A program made the position numbers and the translations under genes. DNA of 22,547 nt, taken from Silene noctiflora (Eukaryota > Streptophyta > Magnoliopsida > Caryophyllales > Caryophyllaceae). The notes beneath the pieces were generated by a model. The model was not told where the DNA came from. It saw only the letters and a list, made by a program, of their open reading frames with translations, and did no database searches. The stretch lies in the NCBI GenBank assembly GCA_009801015.1, contig VHZZ01004506.1:59478-82024 (forward strand), read 5' to 3'. Shown piece after piece: positions 11,801 to 20,871 of the stretch. Numbering within the stretch: the stretch's first letter is position 1; every line of letters begins with the position of its first letter.

Positions 11801-13603
11801 CAGCGTATTATTCGTTATATTCGTGGTACTTCAGCTCGTGGGTTATGGCTCAGACCGTCTTATGTTCAGTCTCTCACGGTTTACACGGATGCTGATTGAG
11901 GTGGATGTCCCGACACGAGGCGCTCTACGTCGGGATATTGTGTGTTTTTGGTCGAAAATTTGATTTCTTGGGCGCCTAAAAGGCAGCCCACCTTATCTCG
12001 ATCAAGTGCTGAAGCCGAGCATCAAGGCGTCGCTAATGTGGTTTCTGAATCATGTTGGTTGCGCAACCTTCTTGTTGGTTTACATGTTCCTCTCTCTAAG
12101 GCTACTCTTGTTTATTGCAATAATGTCAGCGCAATTTTAAACATATAGAAATGGATATACATTTTGTAAGGGAAAAGGTGGAACATGGTGAAGTTCGGGT
12201 TCGTCACATTCCATCCCGATATCAAATTGCGGATATCTTCACTAAGGGCCTTCCCTTGGTTCTTTTTGATGATTTTCGAGACAGTCTCAATGTCCGTGAC
12301 CCACCCGTTTCGACTGCGCGGGTGTGATAGAATATATGTAATTATTCAGTAGTTATTTGTTACCTATATTAGCCTAGAATATCTCTTTGTAATATTGAGN
12401 AGTTGTGTATTTAAACTGATTCCTAATCAATGAGAAGATCAAGCATTATCTTCCTTTACTCTCACCTCTCGTGAGTTTATCAACTAAGCTAGCTGAAATC
12501 TACGAAAAAACTTGTAAGCAACACCAGCATTTTACTTGCGAATCCTAATAGATGGAGACTAGGGGGAAATAAATCCATCGCAAGTCACGACCTGATATAA
12601 ATTCTATTTTCCATAGAGCTTAAAGATTTCAAAGAATTACTACCCACATCCAAAATTTATTAGTCCCACTTGATTTCGATGGTCAACCCATGTCATTTTT
12701 ACCATTAACTAATCCACATTTATAGAAATATGCAATGTAAAATTTGTTGGTCATTAACTTATCGAGACCACTATTTTCATATTATCAAATATAGTCAAAA
12801 GTCGACATTGTATGATCACAAAAGTGAAATGGGTAGAAAGTTAAGATTGGAAGATTTAAAATTTTAGAGATAGTTCAAAGCATTACCCATGAATGAGTTA
12901 CTCGAAGGTTCCCAACCCTCGGCAAACGCCTCGTTAGGGAGCTCAATTTCAACCAAAGCAAGATTGGGTGCAACTCTTTGAGTATACATCCTCCCTTTTT
13001 CATTAACAATCACCCATTGTCTGTCCCATCGAAATCCTGTGTATGAGGAGCGCAAAGAATGTTAAATTCACTTGAAATTTCAAATCAATTCACCAAAAAC
13101 TCTTTTCTTAGCTCGTTATACTAGACTTTTCTGTAACCAAAAAAAAAAAAAAAAAAAAAAAAAGAACAACCAGAATTGTTACTAATAACCATACCATGAG
13201 TGATGAGTCAATGGCAAAATCTTTTAGTAAAAAAGTTTCGATTTTTTTTACTCTTATTTTATTGTATAGTTAGATGGACACAAAATTTTCCAATATATTT
13301 CATCTTTGCCCCCAGTTTCAAATTCATGCTCCGTCACAACCATGTAGGCAGTATCCATCAAGTAAATTTGTACGTTGCAACTCCGTAACATATATTAATG
13401 ATATATAGCGATCGAGAAATGATAGTATAAGACATAAGGATATAACTTATAAGGCAAAGGAGGGAAATAGAGTAGCAGTGGATAAAAGAGAAGGAAATCA
13501 AACCAGTGGAAGTGAGAGGAGCTTGAAGAACGGAAATCCCACGACATGATTTAATCGGATAAATCACGATTGATTTCACTTTTGCAGCTACTACTTCTCC
13601 CAT
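5869..13603 (-). CDS. ARC: MOSC-domain mitochondrial amidoxime reducing component-like protein (ARC), copy 2, with copia insertion in intron 2
   Basis: Eight minus-strand exons with lengths identical to copy 1: 13603-13504, 13036-12887, 7742-7566, 7428-7340, 7250-7186, 6974-6872, 6305-6195 and 5994-5869 (100, 150, 177, 89, 65, 103, 111, 126 bp). Introns are GT-AG and the frame is open to TAG at 5871-5869, giving 306 residues. By eye it differs from copy 1 at about 42 positions (roughly 86% identity), spread over exons 1-7, with one change in exon 8. C224 and C227 of CSRC, the YPIKSCRG barrel motif and GFRWDRQW are kept. Intron 2 is 5,144 bp because of the copia element, against 456 bp in copy 1. 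The element lies antisense to the gene and touches no splice site, so the gene may still be expressed, but a poor-splicing or silenced allele is possible. The role is as for copy 1; functional divergence is unknown. A change R to P occurs in the YARGYKT segment of exon 4. Confidence 0.86.
6366..6712. other. ~350-bp segment in intron 6 present only in ARC copy 2
   Basis: Copy 1 intron 6 (2996-3200, 205 bp) and copy 2 intron 6 (6306-6871, 566 bp) align on both sides, but copy 2 has about 350 extra bp between ATAGACC and TGAAGAT. It has no clear terminal repeats or target duplication, so I cannot tell insertion in copy 2 from deletion in copy 1. A 126-codon open frame (6292-6672) runs through it and the neighbouring exon in the wrong sense, with no recognisable domain. 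Confidence 0.6.
7835..7988 (+). repeat. copia 5' LTR (154 bp)
   Basis: Runs from TGATAGAATATATG to ATCTTCCTTTA. Relative to the 3' LTR it differs by one substitution (G against A after ATTATTC), lacks a 4-bp TTAT-type insertion and retains about 24 bp (around TATGTTGTATATGTTTCCGA) deleted from the 3' copy. Confidence 0.95.
7989..7997 (+). promoter_or_regulatory. copia primer binding site (initiator tRNA-Met)
   Basis: TGGTATCAG starts at the base after the LTR. It is the first nine bases of the usual TGGTATCAGAGC complement of the initiator tRNA-Met 3' end; the match breaks afterwards (CTTCC). Confidence 0.85.
8123..9140 (+). pseudogene. copia gag, disrupted
   Basis: An open frame begins at an ATG at 8123 and runs to 8491. 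Residues such as [15 protein letters not shown] and the later [18 protein letters not shown] fit the UBN2-type copia gag (nucleocapsid/capsid precursor). After 8491 the similarity continues across changed frames with stops near 8555, 8580 and 8640. A lysine/glycine-rich tail (8860-8930) and a proline/tryptophan-rich tail (about 8980-9110, with GYGHWGW and [12 protein letters not shown]) follow. No CCHC zinc knuckle is visible; in this copia group the W/P-rich region sits at that place. A stop at about 9138 precedes the protease. Confidence 0.8.
9141..9480 (+). pseudogene. copia aspartic protease segment, disrupted
   Basis: The retroviral-type aspartic protease motif DTGATSH has its catalytic Asp codon at 9219-9221, preceded by PSWFM. 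The usual downstream GNG stretch is also visible (VGNGHSIPV, about 9305-9330). The frame ends at TAG 9366-9368, so the polyprotein is interrupted between protease and integrase. Confidence 0.8.
9475..10573 (+). pseudogene. copia GAG-pre-integrase and integrase, disrupted at C-terminus
   Basis: One frame is open from 9475 to 10380. It contains the HHCC-type zinc region (WHDRLGHPG, then CHSCPLGK) and the rve catalytic core. The three catalytic acidic residues are all present: Asp at 9793 (SDLW), Asp at 9979 (CDNGTEF) and Glu at 10087 (GKAERK), the last two separated by 35 residues, so the core is a DD35E type. A stop at 10378-10380 and a +1 frame change push the C-terminal part (VFLG to [13 protein letters not shown]) into the second forward frame, open to 10573. 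This is the best-preserved part of the element. Confidence 0.88.
10860..12327 (+). pseudogene. copia reverse transcriptase and RNase H, disrupted
   Basis: Similarity starts near WKMAMDDEY (10873), has a stop at 10985-10987, and continues 10988-11280 with [13 protein letters not shown] and YGL. A frame change near 11280 leads into 11281-11899, which has the polymerase active site YVDD at 11396-11407 and [11 protein letters not shown]. RNase H begins with YTDAD (11882-11896) and is cut by a TGA at 11897-11899 where the family has Trp. It resumes in the same frame with RSSAEAE (11998-12018) and stops at 12146. A small deletion there shifts the last part ([17 protein letters not shown], to 12327). 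Inactive by these breaks. Confidence 0.88.
12325..12458 (+). repeat. copia 3' LTR (134 bp)
   Basis: Same ends as the 5' LTR (TGATAG...CTTTA) and followed by the second CTCTC target copy. The base at 12400 is N. About 24 bp are missing and 4 bp added relative to the 5' LTR, giving the 20-bp length difference. Confidence 0.95.
13139..13440. other. copy-2-specific segment of ARC intron 1 with 25-nt A run
   Basis: A run of 25 A (13139-13163) opens roughly 270-300 bp that have no counterpart in intron 1 of copy 1, accounting for most of the difference between 467 and 282 bp. It could be an old retroposed or MITE-type insertion, but I see no target duplication. Confidence 0.45.
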
Positions 13604-13785
13604 TCTTTTCCTGCAAACTTAAAACTAAGTCTTGCTACTAATTTTAGTCCTCACTTGAATCAGATAATAAGCATTACTACATGATGCAGATAGAGATAGA
13701 CAAGTGTTCCCTCCTTTAACTAACGCATGTAATCCTTTATTAAACTTGCCAAGTTGCAGCAGACTGTCTAGATTCTCACTCCCTC

Positions 13786-14847
13786 ATGTCAATACAAAAT
13801 TACAAATTCCTGAATTATCCAAAATCCTAATTCTAGAAAGGATAAATATAAATATAATATTGTTATTAAAGCAATCATTCATTCGATTCGCAACCCTTTT
13901 TTAACCCCATGGGAAATATCAGTCATGAGTCTCAGTTTCAAACACTTGGTCTGTTATTCGGATAAAAAGGGTAGTTAAAGTGGTATGCGTGGTATGCAGG
14001 TTATGGCGTATACCTGGGGTTAATTAACCCCGTGTACACCCAGTTAAAAGATAGCAACGGCAAATTTCCAATTTGTACTATAGAACTTCCAAGGACCAAC
14101 ACCAGGTGACCAGGCTAAAGTTAAGTCTTTACGACTTGTTCAGTTGTTCATGTTAGGGTCTGTGCCTCGGGTGCTTGGCTGCTTGCTCTACCATCACTTT
14201 AGCAGAGTCACGAGCTTGAGTTATCATGAAAGGTTAGCCTCTCCTCTTCACAAAGGCAAGGACTAAAAACAAAAACCACCATTAACTGCAAGTAATCAAC
14301 AAGAAGATAGGGAGGGATGCATGCATGTTACGATTTTCAAGTACCCCATAATTACTTGAAGACGTGTCCGCATATGCAACAAAACCTTTCACTGTTCATT
14401 AGTTGTCAACAACTAAGGGGCCAAGAACACAAGCCCGCCTCGAGTGAGTTAATCACTGTATGGTAATGTTTATAATTGAATGCCAATGTAGGTAAACAAT
14501 GCAAAAATATCAGGATATTCTATTCTTGTTGCATGTTAAAAACTTGCCAAATAAGGAAATAGAGAATAAAAGAATGACTCGGCCAATAATGAAATAGGAA
14601 AGAAAACCCCAAGTCATAGACAGTATGGCACATCAATGGTCTAACATTATCTGCATAAAACAGCCTTGTTTTATAACAAAAGATTTTCATTCGTGCGTTT
14701 AGAAATTGTAAACTGTAATGTTGATCGATTCAGCGAAAGAAGCCATCTAGAATGAAATAAGATGAACAGCAAACTTGGTCTGCAGAATACATTATGCCTC
14801 CTCAATACTTGTTTGATCTGTCCTTGAACAATGTCTCATATAATTCT
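13786..14847. other. intergenic region between ARC copy 2 and mS33
   Basis: No coding gene seen. It holds the ARC copy 2 upstream region and the mS33 3' flank (minus strand). A perfect 16-bp palindrome GGGGTTAATTAACCCC lies at 14016-14031 inside an imperfect inverted repeat of about 35 bp whose outer arms resemble GTATACC / GTGTACACC. A 66-codon frame at 13704-13904 covers the duplicated flank and is not credible. Confidence 0.6.
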
Positions 14848-17800
14848 CTACTTGCGTTTAGAAGCACGCTTTCCTTGCCCCTTCTTCGGTGGCCCCTTGC
14901 CACGGCGCTTCAACATTTCATTTTTAGCCAAGCGCCTGGAAACATAATAAAGAGGCGTCAACACATTTATCCTGCTGCAGTCTGATCAATAGAGTTCAAA
15001 AGGTATACAAAACACAAGCAGGATAGAGAAGTGAAAAAACTAACGTATAAAACACAAATGAGGTTTTAACTTTTAATCTACTAGAATAGAATGTAATATA
15101 AAAAACAGTAGCTTGTTTCAAAGGAGATAGCAGAATAGTTGTACATAACAACTCTATTGCATAATATATATGGCTGCCATTTTGCCCCATAGTTCTTTGT
15201 AATAAGCTAACATAGGTAATCCGAGTGAAGCAAGATCTCATAAAATAACAAATATGACACTGAAGCTTGGTATTTATCAGGCAAGTAGAAACATTTCCTG
15301 ATATTCTACTATCAGGAAAGAAGAAGAGGGTAAGTGAGATGCGCTTTTCTCTTGCCGTCTTAGTTTCTTACTCAAATTAGATACTCAGTACAGAGTTAAG
15401 GCCTTCCAATGATGCCTTGCGCAAAATGATATTAGTGCGTGCTGGGGATGTTAGTTTAGGCCAGTCACGAAAAAGCTCCAAGTCACAAGTCAGTTCACAA
15501 CTTGCCCAAGACCATGTCAGGGCAAATTCATACATAAAGAAGAGCTCTACAATCTCTTCCTACACTAATGATTTTCAAAATTCCGCTGCTCCTGGAAAAA
15601 TTGAGATGAGAGCATGGTAGATCTCCCCTCGCCTCCATGTCATGCTATTAATTTTTCTTACGGCCACGATCTTGAAATAGATCCATTTCAGGCTAATCTA
15701 AGTCGGTGCAACCAAAATGCCTCAAAATACAGTCGCACTGACCTGTAATACCTCACACTGCGGTATTGTGGCAGAGATTTAATACCATGCTACATGTGCG
15801 TATTACACTCTCCATCCCATTTATATCGTTTCCATTTGATGAGGAATCATATTATTATTTGGGAATGAATATCATTATCACCCTTTGGCTTACTGAATTT
15901 ACATAATTACAGGAAGAGTGACAGCATTACCCTTGTAATTATGTGGTTACTTCTGACTCAACTACTTCTTTGTGTCTTGGATTGATTAGTCACTCGTTTC
16001 CATTTTATCCTTCTTTACCCATCCACCATTTCTCACCCCCACTCATTCCCATCCCAACCAAATACCTCTAGCCCACAACCACACAGTCACCCGAACCCAC
16101 CAGACCACACCACCAACCACCACATACCTGCCAAAAAACACACCCACCTACCAAGAAACAGCCCTCATCCGTCGTAAACCATCCTTAAAACATCGCATCC
16201 CTCCCCAACCCTCAAACTCGCGAGTTTTTGAGGGTAAGAGAAGGAGATTCAGGGTGGGGAGAGGTTTCCTTGATGGGAGTGGGGTGGTTTCCTTGGTGAG
16301 TGGAGGGCTATGGAGCATCATCTTTTGCAGGTCTAGTGGTGGATTAGGATGGTGGTGAGTTAGGGTGGCGGTGGGTTAGGTTTGGGCGTCATGGGAGTGG
16401 GTGGGGTAGTTGGTAAAGAACAGACTCGAAAAATAAAAGCAACTAACTGGTTGAAATAGCCCAAAGAGGAAATTGTAGAGAGTTAGTTGAGTCGTGGGGG
16501 AATTTCACTAGGTATCGTATAAGGTGTTCATATTTTTTTTAAATATAGAAAGGCGCCAATCATTTTTGGATGGACCAAGAAGATAAAAAGGACAAAATAA
16601 ATGGGACGGAGGGAGTATTTTACAACAGGCCAATTAATTAGAGTTCGATCTCCAGATGACACTAATCAAACAATTTCAATATTATATGAGCTTTTTCTGT
16701 ATGATACTTTAGGACTGCTTTCTCATAGTCACATACTTCTCTATGTAATCATAATAAACTACTAAAAAGGCGGGCTTCCAGTTGCAAGCTACGCCAAGGT
16801 CGGGAATACATGCTGAAAGTCAGATTATAAAGGCAGTTACACACTTAGACTAGAGTCTACAGCTGCAAAGGACCAAGTAATCTCGTATCAAAGCACTAAC
16901 TGGCCAGAAGTAAAATGTTGCGTAGTGTTAACCTATCCTACTATACAAGAAAAGAAAAATGTCCCTCCTAATGTAGAGTCAGCAGCAAAAATGGACAGCA
17001 GAGTAACACTATTCTAAATAAGACACTAGAGCACCCACAGACTTAATATGAATATTCACAAGCAAATCATAGCTTCTCCATTTCAATTTATGTTTGCCAA
17101 GTTGGGTAGATAAGGTGTACATTCCTGATCCTCATTCATTTCAATTCTCACCAAAGCAACTAAGTATAGTGATGGCGTGATGCTGAGTAGTTGAAGAAAA
17201 GTGGAGAAAAGGTGGAAAGGTTAATAAGTTGACCAGGTCATTAACGTTTCCCACCAAGATTTTTCTTTCTATTTGCTAGATGGTTTCATTTGGTTGAAGC
17301 TTTTTCTCTGAGGGCTGCTTTCTTATTAACAAACCATTGACGAAGGAAGAGGTCAAGCATATAGTGACGTTACTATATTGCAGTTTGAGATATCTCGGAA
17401 ACGGTTGTCTTAGCCATAAATGTGACCGATATCTCCTTAGAATGCGGTAAGGGTACCTTCAAACTTTGGTAACTGGATCGAGTTACGCTGTTAGGCTGTC
17501 ACGCAACAGATTTAATACCGTGCAGGTAATATTTGATCATGATCAATTCAAAAATAACTAGCCTTACCTACCACTTAATCCATTCATGTTTTCCAGCCTT
17601 CTTAACCCGCTGGGAATCCAATAGTGCTTGGGAAGTTGCTGTTATCCGAGTCAATTTTTCATCACAGTCATGCAATTAGGATCCTAAGTGAGCAACTTCC
17701 CATGACTTAACAAGAAGACCAGCTGCAGCTGGTGTGGCAGCGGTTTAAGGGTATGTGATTTAAAGTAACAACATGCAAGAGTGGGGGGCTTCAGTTCTAA

Positions 17801-20570
17801 TAAACCTAAATTTATTTTGGAGCTGCTAGTTAATGTGTTAGCAGTGGAGAATAACTACATGCAAGAGTTATTAATATAATGGGGAATGTGATTCTTGAGG
17901 GCAATGGATGAAACAGCTAATCATATCTTTAATTAGTTTGATTTTACAAGGGAAGTCTGTTTGAGTCTATTACCTTCTTGTCAAATTCTCATGCCAATAT
18001 GGATGGGTATTCAATAGCCCCACCACCTACATAAAGTTTAAGGAATTTATACGAGTATATATTCTCCCATATCTAAAACATATGCATTTTCGGCAAATCT
18101 CTTTTTGCTGCTAGCACAAGGGTAAGGCTCCGTACATCCGACCCCCCTTACACGCAATTTGCGGGAGCCATTGAGGCATTGGGGTACTGTTGTCGTCGTC
18201 GTTGATTTTTGCGTTTGTGATACAAAGACCAAGGCAGCGGAATAAAAAGTTGCGATCAAAGTAGTTAAACGCTTAAACCAACAACATTGCTATCCTAACA
18301 GACAGTCAAGACTCGAGAGATAATAATGGTCACAAAACATCGCTGATGCTTCTCCTGTAAGTTTGTAACATAAGTTGGGTATTTCAAGACTCTTCTAAGG
18401 ACCTTCATGACAGGTAAGGGATGTTTAGAGGAATGGGAATCAAATCTAGAATATTCGGAGGACTCTTCTGACCAAACAAAAAATGAATTGTCAGCAAAAT
18501 TGTTTTTTCTTCAAATCCAAAAAAGGTTCTTTTTTTATATGCAGGTCGTCAACTCAGCCTTTTGGCATTAATATAAAAAAAAATAATAATAATTTTATCG
18601 CTATGAGTGCTCCATATCAATAAAGGTGGCATGCAAATGGGGGAGTAGCATGAATTTGCTGTTTCAAATTGATGTTATCTTCTACGTAGTATGTTACAAC
18701 AGTTACATACTAGGCTACATATATACAACAAGAGTGCATGTTAAAGTGTAAAACTCAGCTACATTATGCAAAATTTCATGTTTTTGGCTTAAAATGAAGA
18801 ATCCAAATGCTGAGTGTCCAACATGGGCACACAAGGTTATCAGAACAGTCGGAGTAACAAAGGTTATCTTTATCATCTATTACCTTCTTGTGAACAATGG
18901 AATAAATAAAATAGTGCAAATGTAAAAGTATAAGACACAAAGATCAATTCTGAAGAAGGTCCTGATTGTTGAGTTGAAAAGGCATTCTTCCTTCAAGCAT
19001 CAATGCCCAATATATTTGGAAGGAGAACCACTGAAACCACCCATCATCCAAAGCCAAGCCAAGCCAGGGATGGTATGGATCTAAGTCAGCTATCTCTCAT
19101 ATTACTACTAAGAGGAAGGTACCACTATTTGAATCTTGGATATTAAATAAGAGAGATTAACTTCCAACAACTAAGAGAGACATTTGTAACTTTGTACCAA
19201 TCTAGAAGCGTCTTTAACAAGCAGTCTTAATTACCTAGTCAATTATCACCAGTCCAAGCATTCTACTCATCTAAGCATTCAATTACGTATAAGTTTCCAT
19301 GATACTTTTAATGAAGAAATAGTCTCTTTAATCACACCTTCACTAAAAGTATGACAATATTCCTCTAGGTAAAGCATATGAGTCCCAAAGTAACCACCCT
19401 TGTCCAAATAAATATGTGACCCCCAAAAAAATAAGGCTCCTCTTAACTTCAAAACAAAAACCAACCTCACCCAAGATCATGGAAATCGCCCCAGAATTTC
19501 TAAAGCCGAGAACACTAGAAAGAAAAGTATGTGATACATAGATTTTAATCATAGATTATACTATGAATACGCGCCAAAAGCCTAACAACGTGAAGTGTAT
19601 ATGAATTTGATGGGCGTTGAGTGAACTTGAAAACAATCATCAAAAAAAAGATTATATTGAAATGCATGACAACACCATCTCCGTCAGTGAATCAAGGAGC
19701 AGTCAATCATATGACATTGTTTTTGTTCTATGACTGTAAAGATGAAATATCTTTCCACGGAGTCAGAAATATAACAATGCGCCTATCTACAAGTCTGCAA
19801 CTCGCCCTGTTTTTACTCTCCCTGTTTTTCTGACTCTTAGTATTTAAACAGTTTTGGTAATAATGTATTACGATAGGATAAGGTAAGCTTTTTACGTTGT
19901 CACCATCTTAAATCCTAAATTCAAAAGCTTATGAAAACCTTGATGTCTCATCCAGACTTCAGTATCCCTCCTTAGAATCACAAAATAAGGTGCGTCAGAC
20001 TAATCTCTTTACCTTTCCCGCTAACACAGACCTTACTATTTCTACCCAAACCTCATTCCCTCACTGTGCCAATAATAACAACTACTCCCTCCATAACAAT
20101 CATTTGCTTACGCTTTTACCTACGATTACCAAGCAAACAAGTCGAAGATTAAATCTCTTTACCCATCTATCCTAAATCGATAAACAGCAGCTGAAACATG
20201 TTTTCACCAATAACCCATTTGCACACAACCCAAATCATTAATCTTGAGACAATAAAACAATGATAACTAACATAATTTCATTCAGACAAATCATCAAACA
20301 AGTGGTGGCCATGTGAAAAATAGAGAAAGAAAATGGAACATACATTTGTTGTTTCTTGGCTATGAAATCAGGATCGTCAAAATCGACATCATGAGGATAC
20401 CATTCAGCAACTTTTTCACCAATCAGTTTCTTTCGCAACACTTTGTGCGCAGTTCTTTGAGAAGTTGGGTTAAGTACATGTCCGAATATTCGAATTCTGG
20501 CCTCGTCTATCCCACTTTTCAACGCCGCCTCCACCATCTTCTTCAACCCTCCCGCCGCCGCCTTACTCAT
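14848..20570 (-). CDS. MRPS33: mitochondrial small ribosomal subunit protein mS33 (MRPS33 family), two exons
   Basis: Exon 1 is 20570-20344 and exon 2 is 14935-14848 (stop TAG 14850-14848), giving 315 bp and 104 residues. The donor (CAACAAAT|GTATGT) and acceptor (TTTCCAG|GCGC) restore an ATG codon (residue 76) across the intron, and the frame runs straight into a basic tail. Family features: ARIRIFGHVLNP (residues 25-36), an RTAHKVLRKKLIGEKVAEWYP stretch (39-59), then LKRRGKGPPKKGQGKRASKRK at the end. mS33 is a small structural protein of the mitochondrial ribosome's small subunit; the lysine-rich tail fits rRNA contact. The start is the first ATG of the frame; an upstream in-frame GTG at 20594 is unlikely. 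The intron is 5,408 bp, far larger than the coding sequence. No separate presequence is apparent. An LTR element begins 273 bp upstream of the ATG in divergent orientation. Confidence 0.88.
15806..16615. mobile_element. long foldback Stowaway-like MITE in mS33 intron
   Basis: Right end is TGGGACGGAGGGAG followed by TA, the classic Stowaway terminus; the left end ACTCTCCATCCCATTTATA is its diverged inverse, preceded by TA. The centre has an inverted repeat ACCCTCAAACTCGCGAG / CTCGCGAGTTTTTGAGGGT with its axis between 16220 and 16221, almost the midpoint of the ends. The left inner arm (16000-16215) is strikingly C-rich and the right inner arm (16222-16410) G-rich, as expected for the two halves of one large stem. 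It has no transposase and is non-autonomous. Arm identity is moderate, so it is old. Confidence 0.7.
18083..18204 (+). mobile_element. SINE 3' fragment (5'-truncated)
   Basis: The order GGGTAAGGCTCCGTACATCC, GACCCCCCTTACAC, GCGGGAGCCATTGAGGCATT and GGGGTACTGTTG followed by a TTG/TCG run closely follows the 3' part of plant SINEs that end in (TTG)n, as I know it. The pol III A and B boxes expected at the 5' end are not visible, so it is truncated or diverged. Confidence 0.65.
20083..20125 (+). mobile_element. possible solo Stowaway-like terminus
   Basis: TACTCCCTCCATAACAATCA followed by TTTGCTTAC resembles a Stowaway left end (CTCCCTCC...CATTTGTTTAC). No matching right end was found nearby, so this is a tentative relic. 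Confidence 0.35.
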
Positions 20571-20842
20571 CGTCTTCCTTTGGTGTCTCCACACTCGACG
20601 TTATTATGCCACTAATTACTAATGGTAACTATTGGAGTATGTGAGGCCATTTTATTCCAAACTATATTTTGGATCCGGACTAGCGTGGACTAGACCGCGT
20701 AAAGTTGACCCGATCTAACCCAACTCATACAATCGTACCTGACGTCTAAACCGAGGACTTGAATTTAACCGGACCCTATCACCCAACTTGCATGTTTGTT
20801 GTTGGGAACTCAAAATTATCCGTAAATAACATGCTAATAACT
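20571..20842. promoter_or_regulatory. short upstream region between mS33 and an LTR
   Basis: Only 272 bp separate the mS33 start codon from the first base of the LTR. Any mS33 promoter and 5' UTR must lie here or inside the LTR. I see no obvious TATA box, TGGGCC-type element or telo-box in the minus-strand sense. Confidence 0.4.
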
Positions 20843-20871
20843 TGTAATACTACGGTTTTCGGTGTCTGTAG

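Larger units (their letters stand above)
7835..12458 (+). mobile_element. complete Ty1/copia LTR retrotransposon, coding-defective
   Basis: The element is 4,624 bp, flanked by the 5-bp target duplication CTCTC (7830-7834 and 12459-12463), with LTRs of 154 and 134 bp, a primer binding site, gag, and pol in the order protease-integrase-reverse transcriptase-RNase H, which defines the copia superfamily. LTRs begin TG and end TA, a non-canonical pair known from some plant copia families. The TGA codon ending the RNase H frame is formed by the first three bases of the 3' LTR (12325-12327). The purine tract just upstream (GCGCGGGTG) is weak. At least seven stops or frame changes disable the proteins. 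It lies in intron 2 of ARC copy 2, opposite to the gene, and interrupts sequence that is continuous at 4150-4180 in copy 1. Confidence 0.95.
5353..13785 (-). repeat. tandem segmental duplication, copy 2 (copia-interrupted)
   Basis: Head-to-tail partner of 1881-5250. Removing 7835-12463 (element plus one target-site copy) leaves about 3.8 kb aligned to copy 1 over flank, exons and introns. Between the two blocks, 5251-5352 carries non-duplicated sequence. Copy-specific indels sit in introns 1, 6 and 7. Confidence 0.85.
14936..20343 (-). other. 5.4-kb mS33 intron, transposon-bearing
   Basis: The whole stretch between the two mS33 exons is free of recognisable coding exons on either strand. Short open frames in it (15417-15620, 18047-18259, 19279-19552, 19621-19833, 19990-20175) show no domain. 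It contains a foldback element (15806-16615), a SINE tail (18083-18204), an AT-rich interval near 18530-18600 and a single Stowaway-like end at about 20083-20115. The remainder is unassigned AT-rich DNA. Confidence 0.75.

Noticed and set aside
11562-11963. 133-codon open frame overlapping reverse transcriptase
   Set aside because: Shadow of the RT/RNase H frame, which carries YVDD and the conserved motifs.
12400-12400. N in the 3' LTR and another at 549 as possible real variation
   Set aside because: Single unresolved bases are most simply draft-sequence ambiguity.
19279-19552. Two overlapping minus-strand frames in the mS33 intron
   Set aside because: Short, in different frames, without recognisable domain or splice context.
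20571-20594. N-terminal extension of mS33 starting at 20594
   Set aside because: The codon there is GTG; the first ATG of the frame at 20570 fits the family start.
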